Of a stretch of 64,000 bases of DNA, positions 25,418 to 37,829 are shown piece by piece. The translations under genes were made by a program, and so were the position numbers. The stretch covers positions 10,106,001-10,170,000 of the forward strand of contig CM065309.1 in the NCBI GenBank assembly GCA_033032175.1, given 5' to 3'. The notes under the pieces were generated by a model, which saw only the letters and a program-made list of their open reading frames with translations, was not told the origin of the DNA and did not search any database. This DNA is from Saturnia japonica (taxonomy: Eukaryota > Arthropoda > Insecta > Lepidoptera > Saturniidae). Numbering within the stretch: position 1 is the stretch's first letter; each line of letters begins with the position of its first letter.

Positions 25418-26760
25418 TATTATATCTAGTCTAACTTGGCCTTTCCTGATATATGACTTTGGTAAACCTCTCTTGGCAAAGTTCGATGCAAATATCACAA
25501 AGATATTGAAGTTATGGCTTAGACTGGCATATTCGGCTGACCTCTCAACTTTATTTAGGGATCATAATAGTTTTGGAATGAAGTTAAAGATACCATCAGA
25601 ACTCTATAAACACATTAGTGTCACCAAAATGTATGTTTTGGGGAAATCCCATGATGAAATAATTACATCACTCCCAAAAGACAAATGTGCCACAGAATTG
25701 GAGTAAAGATTTCAATTCCATAAACTATTTTGGTACCTGTGACAGGTTAATTGACTCGGATTGGGTTTGACAAAGAAATAGGATGACCGAGACACAATAA
25801 AATCCTTTCTATAACAAGATGAAAATGACAGCTAATGAATGCCCGCAATGAATTTAGAAATTCAAAATGAGTAAATAGGTGAGTTCTGCATCCCAGTAGC
25901 ACTGAAGTGGAGCGCTTTGTTATATGACTGGTCTCCTGCCCTACTAAAATTATATCTTAATGCCTTCCAAATGACCCTCCCAGAACAGAGTAACTTAGTA
26001 AGATGGGGGAACACTTCTAGAAAATCTTTCTATACTTGTGGTAAGGCAATAGGAACAGTCAGGCACTTATTAGTAGGATGCGAGGTGCTTCTTTATAGGG
26101 GTCATTACTCACGTCGCTATGATAGAATACTTCAAATTATTGACGTAGTCAAGTAGAAAGTATTTCAGTAGCTAAAGCTCAAAAAGGATTGACCATTATC
26201 AGAATACAAATTAACCTTATAAAAGCAGGCTCAACAGTCAATGCTAAAAGTAAGTCCTTCTCAATCCTAAGTTCCACGCCTGATTGGACTATTTTAGTGT
26301 ACACATATGAAAAGCAATATAAAATCCCAAAGGACGTAGGTTTTTCGTCATCCAGACCAGACATGTAGAACTTACTGTACCGTGGGAAACTAATATACCT
26401 AAAGACTACGCAATAAACATGAATAAATATTACGTTCTATGTAATGAGCTAACCAAAAACGGTTATGCAGTTAATTTATATGCGGTAGATGTGAGGGCGA
26501 GAAGTATTCCAGCGAAATCTCTTTATAACTTGCTAAAAGACCTCAGACTGTCAAAAACTGCCGTTTTATAACGGGTATCTGAAGCAGCATTAACAGGCTC
26601 TTACCAAATCTGGCTTGGCAGGGAGGGTATCGCAGGCAGTCAAGGTGAGCGCTGATGTGCATCATAAGGGGGCCCCTTACACCTGGGTCGCAAGACCCGG
26701 GGGCTGCTCGTGTTTCCCTCTATCTGCCACATGATTAACCCGGCACCCACACGGTGAATC
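25410..26760 (+). pseudogene. Non-LTR retrotransposon 3' fragment with restriction-like endonuclease (R2/R4-like)
   Basis: It starts within the thumb of a reverse transcriptase (LKLWLRLAYSADLSTLFRDH near 25490). A zinc-knuckle-like segment follows (TCGKAIGTVRHLLVGC near 26035). Then comes a restriction-like endonuclease core (VELTVPWETNIPKDYAINMN near 26365) and a C-terminal GSYQIWLGREG. Several stops and frameshifts break it, including a stop after KTAVL near 26568. The PD-(D/E)xK endonuclease placed after the RT is characteristic of R2, R4/Dong and NeSL-type elements. The 5' half is missing, with the break abutting the mariner relic, as expected of a truncated insertion. Downstream GC-rich sequence to about 26760 is probably its 3' UTR. 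Confidence 0.75.
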
Positions 26761-27599
26761 CATGGAATGTTAAGATGTTTGTCTATGTCCATATAAAACG
26801 CTAATTTCATATGTAAGGACCTATTATTTTACGAAAGGCTTTATATACGACATGTATACAATCAAAGACGAAACGTATAATTTTAAAGAGCATTTGTTTT
26901 CAGTGACTATTCTAGGTCTCTATACTTTCAAAATATTTCAATTTACGACTTGCAAGCTTTCTCTAAGAAAATTCTGCGCAGACTAAAAACTGCAATGAGC
27001 CTGAGCTTTTGTGGAAGGTATTATACATCGTAATGAAACCATAACATCGTGGTATGCATGTTTTTATGCACGCCTGGTCCTCAAGTTGATAAACTATCGC
27101 CAAGCACCTTTAAGTGAGTTTCTGCAGCTACACTTCACAGCCAGTTCCTCTAGGCGTAGCGTTAACTACCTTTGGCCAATTCGTAACATAAAATCAAGTG
27201 AAGTTATGGAAAATGCTAACCATATAAAGAATAAAAAGACTTGCAGTGATATTAAGTATTTTTCGAGTAGCAAGCGATTGCAAGTAATAAGAAATATACA
27301 AAAAACGGAAGGAACCGGAGGTGTTTTATTGCTTTGCTGAACAGTAAAATGGTTTATTTTGGAAAAGTGTCAGATACGATAAATGGATTTTATATAAAAT
27401 CCAAAACGTAAAAATCATGGGTTCAAAAACCACGTTTTTAGTTGACGCAGAATAATTTACCGGGAAAATATCCCAGACATCGATAAGAACCGGTAAAAAA
27501 AAATGAATCGGGTTTATCTTTTTTCCTGCTATAAAAAAGTGTTAATAATATAAAACAATAATAATAATTTAGTGGATGCACAGAAAAGGAGTCACTTCC
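26761..27599. other. Intergenic, one unrecognised open frame
   Basis: An open frame at 27011-27340 (109 codons, plus) contains no motif I know and its codon use looks like chance. I do not call it a gene. Confidence 0.35.
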
Positions 27600-28260
27600 A
27601 GACACTACTATGATAATAATGATCACCCTATTTATTATCTGGTTAAAAGGTTATCCTTTTGATAGTAAAATATTCTTGACATGGTCCTTGAACTTATTGT
27701 CTGGTAAATCAGTAATATGCTTCGGGATCTTAATATAAAACTAAATTAAGTTATCAAGGATGTATTGGAAGGGAAAATTTAAGATATTATATATTCCTGA
27801 AATTTGTTCTTTATTGATTCACGAGGTCTCAGGTAGTAAATTGCACGAATCGCCCGCTTTTGTAATAAAATTATGGTTTCTACCTCAGCTGCGGATCACC
27901 ACAGGAAGATATTAATCTATGAAAGTAAGCGAAGTAGACTAACCTAGCAGTGGCAATATCTGTTAATTGGCGTATCTTACGTACTGCGAATGCAGCAAAG
28001 CTTAATCTTGCCGCCAAGGGTTTATAATGTGTGGACCCCATTGTAATTTAGATTCAAGCGTAATACCCAAGAAAACAGAACTATCAACTAAGCCTACTAA
28101 ATTCCCTTCTATCTTGATACTACTATCAACACGCCGGCCATTGGGCAAGGCAAATCTCATACATTTGGTTTTGTTTCCATTTAGCAGTAAATTATTTAAA
28201 GCAAACCATTCAGAAATGGTTACTAAAATTAATTTTTCAAAATAAGTTTCTTGAAGAATT
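27600..28260 (-). pseudogene. Jockey/CR1-like LINE reverse transcriptase C-terminal fragment
   Basis: On the minus strand WFALNNLLLNGNKTKCMRFA (near 28210) is followed by DSSVFLGITLESKLQWGPHI (near 28070), LLQKRAIRAIYYLRPRES (near 27870) and IPKHITDLPDNKFKDHVKNI (near 27720). These are consecutive blocks of the RT thumb and C-terminal part of jockey-like LINEs. Gaps and stops between them show decay, and the remaining element is absent. Confidence 0.8.
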
Positions 28261-29336
28261 TTAAATTCAGATTTGATCTTTCGGTTTCAGGTTGATCTCT
28301 GTCAGTAACTATGATAAAGTTATAACGAATGCTTACAATTATTTTAACATCTATGTATGCCACATATATTTTAAAAATAAGGCATAAAAACTGAACTATG
28401 TTGGAGGAATAAAATAAGATTCAAAATGAAATGAACTAAATAACAATAGATATGTTCATATATTGTAACATTTTTATTTATAAATCAAATAAAGATAAGT
28501 TATAAAAATGTATTTACAAAAGTATAATTAAAATAAAAAGAACACTATTTATTATTGTACTATCACATTTTTATAACAAGTTTTTGTTAATATTATGGTA
28601 TTTATTACAAAGGCTTACATTCCAAATTTTTTACTTCAAAATTAAATTATAGCCAGTGTTTATTATGTGAATGATTTGGTAGGTTTCTATACGATGGCAC
28701 TTTATTTAAACAGGAAAAATATTTTCTTTGAAGAACATTACTTTGTAAACATTGGTTTTGAATGCGGTGAAACCATAATAACGGTGCATAAAGGCATTGT
28801 ATAAAACTGTGATACATTGATTATTTTAAATCTAACAACAGGATCGCTTTTGCTAATTCTAACGTAAAATTAAAGCCTATATCCATCCATAAGTTGCATA
28901 GACGACAACAAGAATCTCATTCAATGAAAATAGTTGATTTAGATTAAATAAACTGCACCATTTAATATCAATAAAATATTATAATCTTTAAGTGTATTCG
29001 AGACCTACATACCTAATACGGTACATAGGTGTGATGTTATGTTCATATAATCACATTACTGAATTGTTTAAATTGTAATAATGAGTTATTAAGAAGCTTT
29101 GTAATAAACTATTTATCGAATTAGGATTTTGAGCGGTTTTAGTTTACATGCGATCTTAAAAACTTATAGCATAGGCTTATCAGTCTGCTATGGAAAAGAA
29201 TTATCTATAATTCATATTGATTCATAGACTATTCTATTGTTTTATAATCATTGACGGAAGTGTTAGATATGTCCACGTTTAACAATTATCAATAAAGTTA
29301 TTTGACTTGTCAGCACTTGCACGCACTCAGTACTTC
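28261..29336. other. Region downstream of gene B
   Basis: AT-rich, with no gene recognised. It should contain the 3' UTR end of gene B. I found no canonical AATAAA on the minus strand close to the stop. Confidence 0.4.
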
Positions 29337-32300
29337 TTATTGCTGGTAGTATTGACCATTGTAGTTAAGAGCAGCTTTCTCTTCCTGTTTTCTTGCGGCC
29401 TCGGGATTATTCTTGGCTTCTAAAGCCGCACGTTCCTAAAAATATTCATGTAAATATATATAAAAAATTTGATTCATTTCTTAAACTAAATAACTTTATT
29501 TTTTATACGTTATTTGTATTATTTGTTCATTAACTTAAAGTACACAGATAGTAATACAAATTTTTTTAAACAATTTCACACATGGCTTTTTAATTCCAAA
29601 CTAAGAAAAGCTTGTAATATGGTAATTAAACAGCTGATATACAATATAGATATTTAACACCCAGACACACCACTGACATATAAATGTCAGCATGATTGAG
29701 CATGATGATGAACATGAGAATAAGCTCATCACACAAAACTCAGTCATAGGCGGGGATCGAACCCGCGACCTCTTGGCTCAATAGTAGCGTATACTACCAC
29801 TGCGCCACGAGGCAGCCAATTAATTAAATCAAAATTAATTAAATTAAATTTGTTATTAAAGTACCTCGTTAGCCTTAATTCCAGCGTAGATAAGATCAAG
29901 TCCTTTTTGAATTTCAGGGGAAACGGGGGGTGGAGTTGGTATGTGGTCACCGGATACCCTAAACCCATTCTCGTCAGCAGTGTATTGAACATTGATAACC
30001 TGGCCATCGGGTGCCGTATATGAATATGAACCCTGTTGAACAAGAGCGGGTATGTCTTGGTTTTCTCCGACGTTTCTCAAATAACCTTCTTCCTCTGCTT
30101 GAATATTGTTACCGGTTTCATATCTGAAAAAACATATCCCGTTATAAACTTTTCTATTATACAAAAGTAAAGAAAAATCTTAGGGATACTTTATTAGTTT
30201 TTTTGTGCATAAAACGAAGTATAAAAAACTGCATTTCTATTTATGTATCGAGTTACTTTGTGGTGCTTAACACCTTTTAATTCGAATATTCCTAGAGTTT
30301 TTATAAATTTTACTATAGAATCTTAGCTATAATTAAATGAGCAAGCACAATAACTTTAAATACAAAAAAATATCATGCTGAAATTGTAGATATAATAATT
30401 TTATATTAAACAAAATATCCATTAAAATTTCAATAACTTCACATTCTCTTATTCAAGCACCCCGAGGTTAAATACAAGAATAAAGTAATTGGAAAATATA
30501 TCAATATCAAGAGCAAAAAGATTAACTACTTTACTTATATAGTGCACAATATATAAGTTTGTAGTATATTTCGACTTTACTTTTATGAAGCTATAATATG
30601 AATTATCTATATGATATAAATGAATATTCTTTATTTTGTCTATGTTTGTGTGTTTCAATAATTAGTATTGATAAATAAAAATCAAATAACAAGAACTACT
30701 TCAACTGATCTGTGCTTTCTTGCCATTTATTTATTTCAAAGTTATCTTGATTATTAAGAGGTATAAGTTATTTAGATATAATATGTTGTTTGAAAGTAAA
30801 TAGTATAGACGCCTTAATGAACTGCAAAGTGAAGGGATTTATATAAAAACTCACATTTTACATTGAGGCAATAAAAGCAATGAAATGTATTATTTAGCTT
30901 TATATTAATAACTAGCTGGTACTCGAGACTTCGTCTGCGTATTATTGGATATACACAGACTGATCGCGGAACACGACAAACCAAAAGAAAGCACCAATGT
31001 GTTTATCCGTGTGTATGGTGGTTGCGATCCCTACCAATCTGCTATATTACTGCATATGTACCGGCTGATTACGGAACACGACAAACTAAAATAGTCATAG
31101 ATCGGTGTATTACTATGTGTATGATAGTCGCGATCCCTACCACCCCGCCGCTATATTACTGCATATACACCAACTGATCTCGGAACACTATAAACCAAAA
31201 GAAAATTATAGATGGGTTTATCATTATGCGTATAATATTGTAAATATACGCCAATATGAATCAAACACATTAACTGTCCCAATAAAACTTCAAAAAAAAT
31301 TTTTTTTTTTATTTTTGACTACACTTTTAGCCTTATAAGCCCTGAAGCCGCTGCGGTTTTTACAGCTTTACCTAACTTGGGGGCGAGCGCAGAGGGCACT
31401 CAGCCGTGAAAGTTGTTTGCACGACTCGCACGAGGGTGCCAGAGTGGCCGGACCTCGGCTCGGGCGGTCGTCGCGCATGCAAATAGGTCACGATCTAACT
31501 GAATCCTACTCCTACGATTCGAGCTAACTAATATATACTCATAGGCATGTTCCCATCCTTCTGGGAGGAAGGAAGGAATCACGTGTATGTGTATTTAGTA
31601 ATAGGAAAGGAGAATAATAAAATTAAAATCATCTCTTTGTACCGGCTTGCGTGAAAGTTTTTGAATCACTTTTATTTCTTACCAAAAGCATAAATATGAA
31701 TTTTCATATGCCCAATTTGAGACATGACGGGTTCTTCATACAAATTTTCATTCCCTATTATATCCCTTCAAGTTTTATTTTCGCGACAAAAGGTAGCCTA
31801 TGCCCTTCTTCAAGGTGCAATATATCTTGTAGCGACATCTACATAGCTACATATAGCGACATCTATCGAGCCACATATGACGCATCCTACATCGCGCTAT
31901 AGAAATTAACTCTTCAATTGAGTATATATACAAGAACCCGACCACAACTGTTGGGCCGATTACTAAATACACATACGCACGGTTCCCACCTTCCTCCCAG
32001 GAGGAGGGGAACGTGCATATGAGTATATGTTAGTTAGCTCGAATTTTCTTAAGATTAGGGAATTAGATAGATCGCGACCTTTTCGCAATCGCGACGACCG
32101 CCCGAGCCGAGGTTCGGCCACTCTGGCACTCTCGTGCGGGTCGTCACAAACTTTTGAGTGCCCTAAGCGCTCGCCCCCAAGTCCGGTGAAGCTGTAAAAG
32201 CCGCAGCGGCTCTGTTTTTGGATAGGGCCCCTAAGGCGAACAGTGTAGTCAGTTCAAAAAAAAAAAACCCCGTCTGGTCAGAGGATCCTCCCTTTGCAAT

Positions 32301-35300
32301 AGTTCTTCTACAATCTCTTTGCCAAAATTCATTAAAATTGGTTTGAAGTTTGTCAAAAAGTCAGAAGGTTGCGTGTTCAAATCACGTCAGGATCACTACT
32401 TCTGGGATAACACAGTAAAAGAATTCACTTTTAACAAAACAATAAATCAACAAACCAGTTGGCGTTGAAAGCGATGTCATTTCACCAACCGCACGGTTCA
32501 GTGGTTTAGGCGTGAAAATGTAACAGACTGATAGACAAAGTTACTTTCACATTTATAGTATTAGTATGGATAATATATTTATTTATAAGGCATCAAGTGC
32601 CTATTACATAAGTGTAAACTAAATAATAAATAGTAACAATGAAGCAAATTAAAAGAAAATAAATTAGACTAAAATATTATATTACACTAAAGTAGTTGTT
32701 CAATAATAACTTCATATCATACTTCAACTACCGATATCCAGTCCTTCATGAGCTCACTATTCTAAATTCCTATGATGGTCCTTATTATTTAGTTGAGAGT
32801 TGAGACTCTTAGGAAGTTTACCTAGGATGCACGCCACTCTCTTGTGTATGATAATATAATAATCATTAATGCGGGCATACGCAAACATCCCAGATGCACT
32901 ACAGAATCGCGAAAGTCCTAATAATGATCTAAAGGCTTTATTGTATTAGACACGCAAGGCGCTAATAGCTTTTTGATTGAAGTTAGCCCATACGTTGATC
33001 GTTTAAAAATATTGGCAATAAGTTTTAAATTAACAGATCTTAACTTCATCACTACAGCGAACAAATATATAAAACTTTCATAGTGGCTTTTTTATTCAAA
33101 ATTTTCTGAAATACAAAATATATTTTTATTTTAAACTTCTTTTTAAGTCTCTTAGAATTTAACGATCTGGAGGGAGTTTACATAATTCTAAATCCTGCAG
33201 GGACCTTCAATGACCTTATTGGTTTACTTTATCTATTGAACTACTTTAGTTTTTTTTTAATATTACTTTATCTACTATCCGTGCGCAATAAGTTGAGACC
33301 TGGGGGCGGTGATGCCACAGACGCATGGTTGTACTGTGCAAAAAAAATATCACAACAACTTTCCACCCGCGACTTCATCTCTGCTATTTTTTTTTTTATG
33401 TAGCGAGTGTTGTACTCGGTAAATAGAAGTTCTTTTTACTGTCTAATCAACAGGTAAATAAAATTGTTCGTTCCGTTTTTTGATTTTTAAAAAGCCCAAC
33501 ACTTTTAACACGAGATTTCTCTCTCCACTATGTAAAGTTTTACTCTTCATTATAACAATAAATTTAACACAAAAAATAACAATAAAATATATCAGTAACT
33601 CTAATAACTATTAATAGTATCAAATAAGATTATAAAATTGGTCGCATCGTCATTGCGCGACGTAAGCCAGTACGAGACTAAGATGTTAAAAAAATGGCGT
33701 TGCCTACAGTACAACACGTAAGCTTGAGGGGAAGATACAGGGATGCGGGCGGAGGGTTGCATTTCAGACGAGTCTCAACTTATCGCGCACGGGTAGTAAA
33801 GGTAAGGGTAATTTTGTTTTAGTTTCAGTAAGTAGGTCACAAATTGCACTTTTTTACTTGAAGATGTCATGGTGAATACCTAGGGATAATTTTGTAAATC
33901 GTCTCGACCTACAAAAACAGACACGACCTGGCTTTGCTTCAGATATAAGTTACAATAAGAAAAAAATCTAACTAAAAGAAAATAATATTATCAACGACTT
34001 CTTACTATGTATTATAAAAATTGTTAATAAACAAGGTTTCAGACCAGTCAAAAAGAAAAAACCACAGGCCCATCGTTCAGGGTCACAAATTTAAATTTAT
34101 AATATAACCTATTAAAATGTTTTATATACTCGAGCGACGTCAATCTCAAAGGTTAACATAATATTTAAATTTATGGATCATCTTTTTCGTGTCAATCTTA
34201 ATATCTTATAGTAATGCTTACCAACACAACCTTAATCTTATTAAATTATTATATAACTACCTCTATATTGGGGATAGATAAATTTCTTTGGAGATTTCTC
34301 TCTATTTGTCGCAGTCCGACACTCTACGAAACATCGCAGCCAACTAACCTTGTATTGTGTTCCTACGGTGATTAGGGTTTCCAGAGCTTCTGAGATTAGA
34401 AGAGTTCTATGGTATTTGAGAATGTGTCCATAGGCTACGGTAGTCACTTATCATCAGGAGGGCCATATGTTTCTTTGCTAACTTAGTAGAATTAAAAAAA
34501 GAACACAGTACTGATATTGAACTTACGCAGTCTTGTAGCTTCCATCAGTACCTTGCTCTTTGTCGAAACGAATGATGGGGATGAAAGTAGTTGTATCTAA
34601 TTGAACTTTGGGTCTGAAATCATCAATGGGCTTAGCCTGTCTGTAGTCGTTTTGTTGGTAATTGTTTTGCTCAGCTGGCAGTTGATCTTCTACTTGTTGC
34701 GACAGCGATACTTTTCTTTGTGGAAGAGCTGCCGATAATGCCAATAGTGCAGATAGTGCAACCTGAAATTTCATAAAATAATTGTATCACTTGACTACGA
34801 AATAAATAAACGCTTAAGAACAAGATGACGTCATACTGAAGAGCTTAATCATATTCGTTATGTCGCAAGTTAAGATGGAGCGGATACAATAGGCAACATC
34901 TTGTGAAACCGGCTCATTCGACACGCAGGTTGGGCGAAAGTGGGTTCTGACATTATACCTATGTATTGGCACTTGTAAATTCTTTATTATTAATTATACT
35001 GTAATAACTGATTGTAAGTTTATAACTAAATAACTTACATTTGTGCTATTATAAATATCACAGACCATTGAAGTCCTAAGTCAAATAAAAACGATTAAAA
35101 TATTTGTGTTTTAAAAATATCCTATGTAGTTATTGTGTTATAATAAATGATTCAGCCTGAGTTGTAGAATTAGTAAAAAAAATCAATAATAAGCGTTTGT
35201 GTAATTAATATTCGTTAAACGTAACAGTTATTGGTTTCAATCGACTACCTATTATATATTTTTCACGTAATAGTAGTTATCAGGAATATGCTTGAATAAA

Positions 35301-37733
35301 CATCGATCTACATTCTTAAGTGATATTTTATACTTCATTGAAAATATTACGCTACTCTCAACTACTTTTTTATTGGTTTTAGCTATAATCAGCGTTTACT
35401 TTGAAGTCAAATGTTAACTAACTACTTTCGAAATTACTAAAGATAGTTGCTCCTACAGTGACTAGGTCAAGGTGTATGTTGCCTTTTTTGTGGTTATTAT
35501 GTATTTGGTCAAAACATCTTTAACGACATTCTCCGATCTTGTCCTTACCAATACGAAAATTAGTACATTGTAGAAGCATTCTATGCCAATTAAATATAAC
35601 GCAAATATCGGTTCGTGAACTTTGAATTAAATTAATTTTGTCATTCACTAATTTCATTTTCACTAACGTTTATCGTTTCAATGTCAATTATTTGAGTAGT
35701 ATAAAATCAAAAGTGGCAAAGTAGGTCTGACCGATAATTCAGTTATTAAAAAACTAATAGATTTCAATTGTATCAACGGCAAATTTTTTACTGTTAGTTT
35801 CATTCAAGGCTAGTAGTAAAATATTCCCTATATATTTATATGTTTTTTTTTACCGACTTCCAAAAACGTAGGATGTTCTCAATTCGATTTTTTTTTTAAT
35901 TTGGATGTTCAGCTATAGCTTCATTGTTTATGAACGGATTTGGTTAATTCTTTTTTCGTTGGAAAAGGTCAAGGTTGCTTCTATTTTAATTGCATTGGCA
36001 TTGGAGCTTCGTCTTTGACGATACACAAGGGAATTCCTCAAAATATTTGAAGTTAGTTTTCTTTTTTGGTAAAATATGTCTTATTAATTATCAAATTATC
36101 GGTTAGACTTACTTAGCCGCATCGGATTTTATACGACTCATTTATCAAAAACTTAAATAATTAGCGACAGTGAATAACCTAAAAATATACACACCTATAT
36201 TAGAGTTATTAGATACTAGACGTATACTCTGACACAACTTCTTCTCTTGGCCTAGTAAGTATTATGTAATCCAAAGATGTAATCCGTTTGTATAACGGAT
36301 AGACCAGTTAAAAAGAGGTTACGCGTGTCAATATACAACTACAGAGCAATAAAGCTGGTTATTTGCAGATTTAATACACTAATGGCAATTGTTCCTCATT
36401 CATGAGTTTTTTTTTTAAATCTTGTAGCTCTACTATAACATTCACTCGTTATTATATTATTATACAAAATAATTTTAACGGAACTGATACGTTAAATGTT
36501 AAATTACCGAAAGACAATTATAAAAAGAGATTTTTACCGTTGTTAAGTAAATACATTAACTAATCTTAGTGCATAAATGCTTTGGAAGCTAAAAGTCAAG
36601 TGTTGTCAACCTTTATTAGATATCCAGTGATCCATTGAATTGAATATATGTTCTGATCTAGATATCCTTCAGATATTGAAATAATTTTTTCGATGTACCT
36701 ATTATTCATAAGATAAACTGATCAAAATTCATGAGAGGATTCGTGCGAAGTCCGCCTTTCAACTATGTCAAGGTTATGTCTTCAAAATTCAAAACGTGTT
36801 ATGTTTTTAAATTACCATAAACTTATAGTCAACCTATCAGAATGTGTTTGGTATGAAAGAAACTTAATAAATAAGATATAGAGTGTTTTATCTGAATACT
36901 TATTTCATTAAAGGTTAAACAAATTTAAATACTTCGATATTCAAGGTCAATTTCTCGTTTTCTATTAAACGAATTTTATTACCATTTATTTTTTTGTATT
37001 ACCATAAACGATTAACAGTAACACACAATCTCAGATCATGTTACAAAACATATTTAATAAACAACAATGCTATGTCAGCGACTGTATCTTTGTATTTCGA
37101 GCAAGCATTTTTGTATTTCTTTACTTATTTTCTGTTAACTTTAATATATAAATTTGATATAAAGCAAAATTAAAAAAAAAAAGAAAAAGTTTTCAGAAGG
37201 AATCCTCATAAATGTTGTAATGTAATAATTTTATTCAAATAGAAAAAGTTATAGTACATTGAGATAAAATTATATTATAGTATTGTAAACAATGGTTTGA
37301 TAATATAAATAAAGAAGTCTCTATTCAAAATAGCTTTATTTTAAATTATTTATCTTTGAAATGAAGTTGAAATTTAATTACAAAATATTTTTTTATGTTT
37401 TCTTCATAATTTTAAAGGGAATTGATCAATAAGTAACAACAAATTAAATGCAGGAATGCAAAGAGGAGCACGGATGCACGGAGGTATAAATGGCAAAGTT
37501 CAAAAGTTAATGTTACGACCGACCCTATTTGATGCCACCTCTTGCAACAGCTGATCGTAGAATATCCTTCAGATTGAAAATTAAGTATAATGTATTAATT
37601 ATTTGAGATATTATTATCCTGAGCTTATCATCCCCCATTTCAAAATACTTATTTACACATCGGCATTGGCACGTCTAAAAAATACTTAGGGAGGATACGA
37701 AAAGTAGTTTATTGAACTTACCAGGAGCTTCAT
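29337..37733 (-). CDS. Gene B: RR-1 cuticular protein (CPR family), 201 aa, four exons
   Basis: Secreted cuticle protein of the chitin-binding CPR family. Coding exons in order are 37733-37722, 34762-34527, 30123-29865 and 29435-29337, all GT-AG, with 12+236+259+99 nt giving a continuous frame. The 12-nt first exon encodes MKLL, and exon 2 continues VALSALLALSAALPQ as a signal peptide. An ATG at 34774 just before exon 2 is intronic: it lies ahead of a good TTTCAG acceptor and should not be used as the start. Residues 20-75 are Gln- and Asn-rich. The RR-1 domain spans about 84-148 (YETGNNI, GSYSYTAPDG, YTADENGF, GDHIPTPP). The C-terminus is a predicted helix, then an Ala/Glu/Lys/Asn-rich end finishing NGQYYQQ. 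Introns of 4.4 and 3.0 kb hold repeats. A likely larval-type RR-1 protein; the exact orthologue is not assigned. Confidence 0.93.
29572..29816 (-). repeat. tRNA-derived SINE, family 1, copy 4 (gene B intron 3)
   Basis: Best preserved copy. On the plus strand GGGGATCGAACCCGCGACCT is the inverted B box and CTACCACTGCGCCACGAGG the inverted A box, with the body from CACACATGGCTTTTTAATTCC. It lies 49 bases from the exon ending at 29865. An open frame reading through it into the exon in another phase is an artefact. Confidence 0.8.
30908..31235 (+). repeat. Element with ~109-bp tandem repeats (gene B intron 2)
   Basis: After an ACTAGCTGGTACTCGAGACT head, a unit of about 109 bases is repeated: starts near 30944, 31051 and 31161 (partial). 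Each has TGAT..CGGAACAC(G)A(C)AAAC and GCGATCCCTACCA before ATATTACTGC. The same unit appears in reverse at 55225-55350 and twice at 58080-58285. Confidence 0.75.
31297..31605 (-). repeat. Full-length poly(A) retroposon, copy 2
   Basis: Near-complete copy of the 213-522 element. Its poly(A) end is on the left, so it is oriented to the minus strand, the same as gene B. An oppositely oriented copy lies 350 bases away. Confidence 0.75.
31955..32272 (+). repeat. Full-length poly(A) retroposon, copy 3, inverted relative to copy 2
   Basis: Starts GATTACTAAATACACATACG and ends AGTGTAGTCAGTTC followed by 12 A. It has a small insertion (TGTTTTTGGATA) near 32213. With copy 2 it forms an inverted repeat with arms of about 300 bases. 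Confidence 0.75.
32480..32575 (+). repeat. LINE-like 3' tail (TTACTTTCACATTTATAGTA)
   Basis: The phrase AGACAAAGTTACTTTCACAT ... AGTATTAGTATGGAT is a common end of lepidopteran non-LTR repeats. A reverse version is at 57900-57980. Confidence 0.5.
33272..33801. mobile_element. Inverted-repeat element (MITE-like), ~0.5 kb
   Basis: The left end CCGTGCGCAATAAGTTGAGA (33279) and, inverted, the right end CCCGTGCGCGATAAGTTGAG (near 33792) form terminal repeats of about 25 bases. Just inside, GTTGTACTGT occurs in opposite orientation near each end. Both outer ends are preceded by TACTA-like sequence, which may be part of the repeat plus a TA target. No transposase inside. Confidence 0.75.
34255..34485 (-). 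repeat. Lepidopteran interspersed repeat (GGCAAACAAGCATACGG), copy 2
   Basis: In reverse it reads GCAAAGAAACATATGGCCCT, then GATAAGTGACTACCGTAGCC and TATGGACAC, the same order as at 13795-14085. It lies 42 bases downstream of gene B exon 2. Confidence 0.65.
35845..36045 (-). repeat. ACCGACTTC repeat, copy 2 (gene B intron 1)
   Basis: Begins with a T run and ACCGACTTCCAAAAACGTAG, then TTCTCAATTCGAT. Reverse-oriented relative of 12145-12365. Confidence 0.65.
36046..37721. other. Remainder of gene B intron 1
   Basis: AT-rich, no recognised features. Confidence 0.4.
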
Positions 37734-37816
37734 GGTTGTATGTGTAAGTTCAGGTGCGGCCGTGAAGTGATACGTAGAGTGTCGTGAACTATGTCAGAAT
37801 GGTAGTATTGCGATCG

Positions 37817-37824
37817 CTTTTATA
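37817..37824 (-). promoter_or_regulatory. TATA box of gene B
   Basis: Minus-strand TATAAAAG lies about 85-90 bases upstream of the ATG at 37733, matching the spacing seen for gene A. It is a strong match to the insect TATA consensus and supports transcription starting near 37790. Confidence 0.65.
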
Positions 37825-37829
37825 CTTCA

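Noticed and set aside
27011..27340. 109-codon open frame
   Set aside because: No domain, lies between two LINE fragments and shows no coding signature. Probably chance or retroelement debris.
29744..30043. Minus-strand open frame of 99 codons overlapping gene B exon 3
   Set aside because: It runs out of frame through the exon and then through an intronic SINE. The frame with the RR-1 domain is the real one.
34523..34774. Start codon at 34774 for gene B (MKFQ...)
   Set aside because: The ATG lies upstream of a TTTCAG acceptor. The 12-nt exon at 37722-37733 with a GTAAGT donor and a TATA box gives a better start and the same frame.
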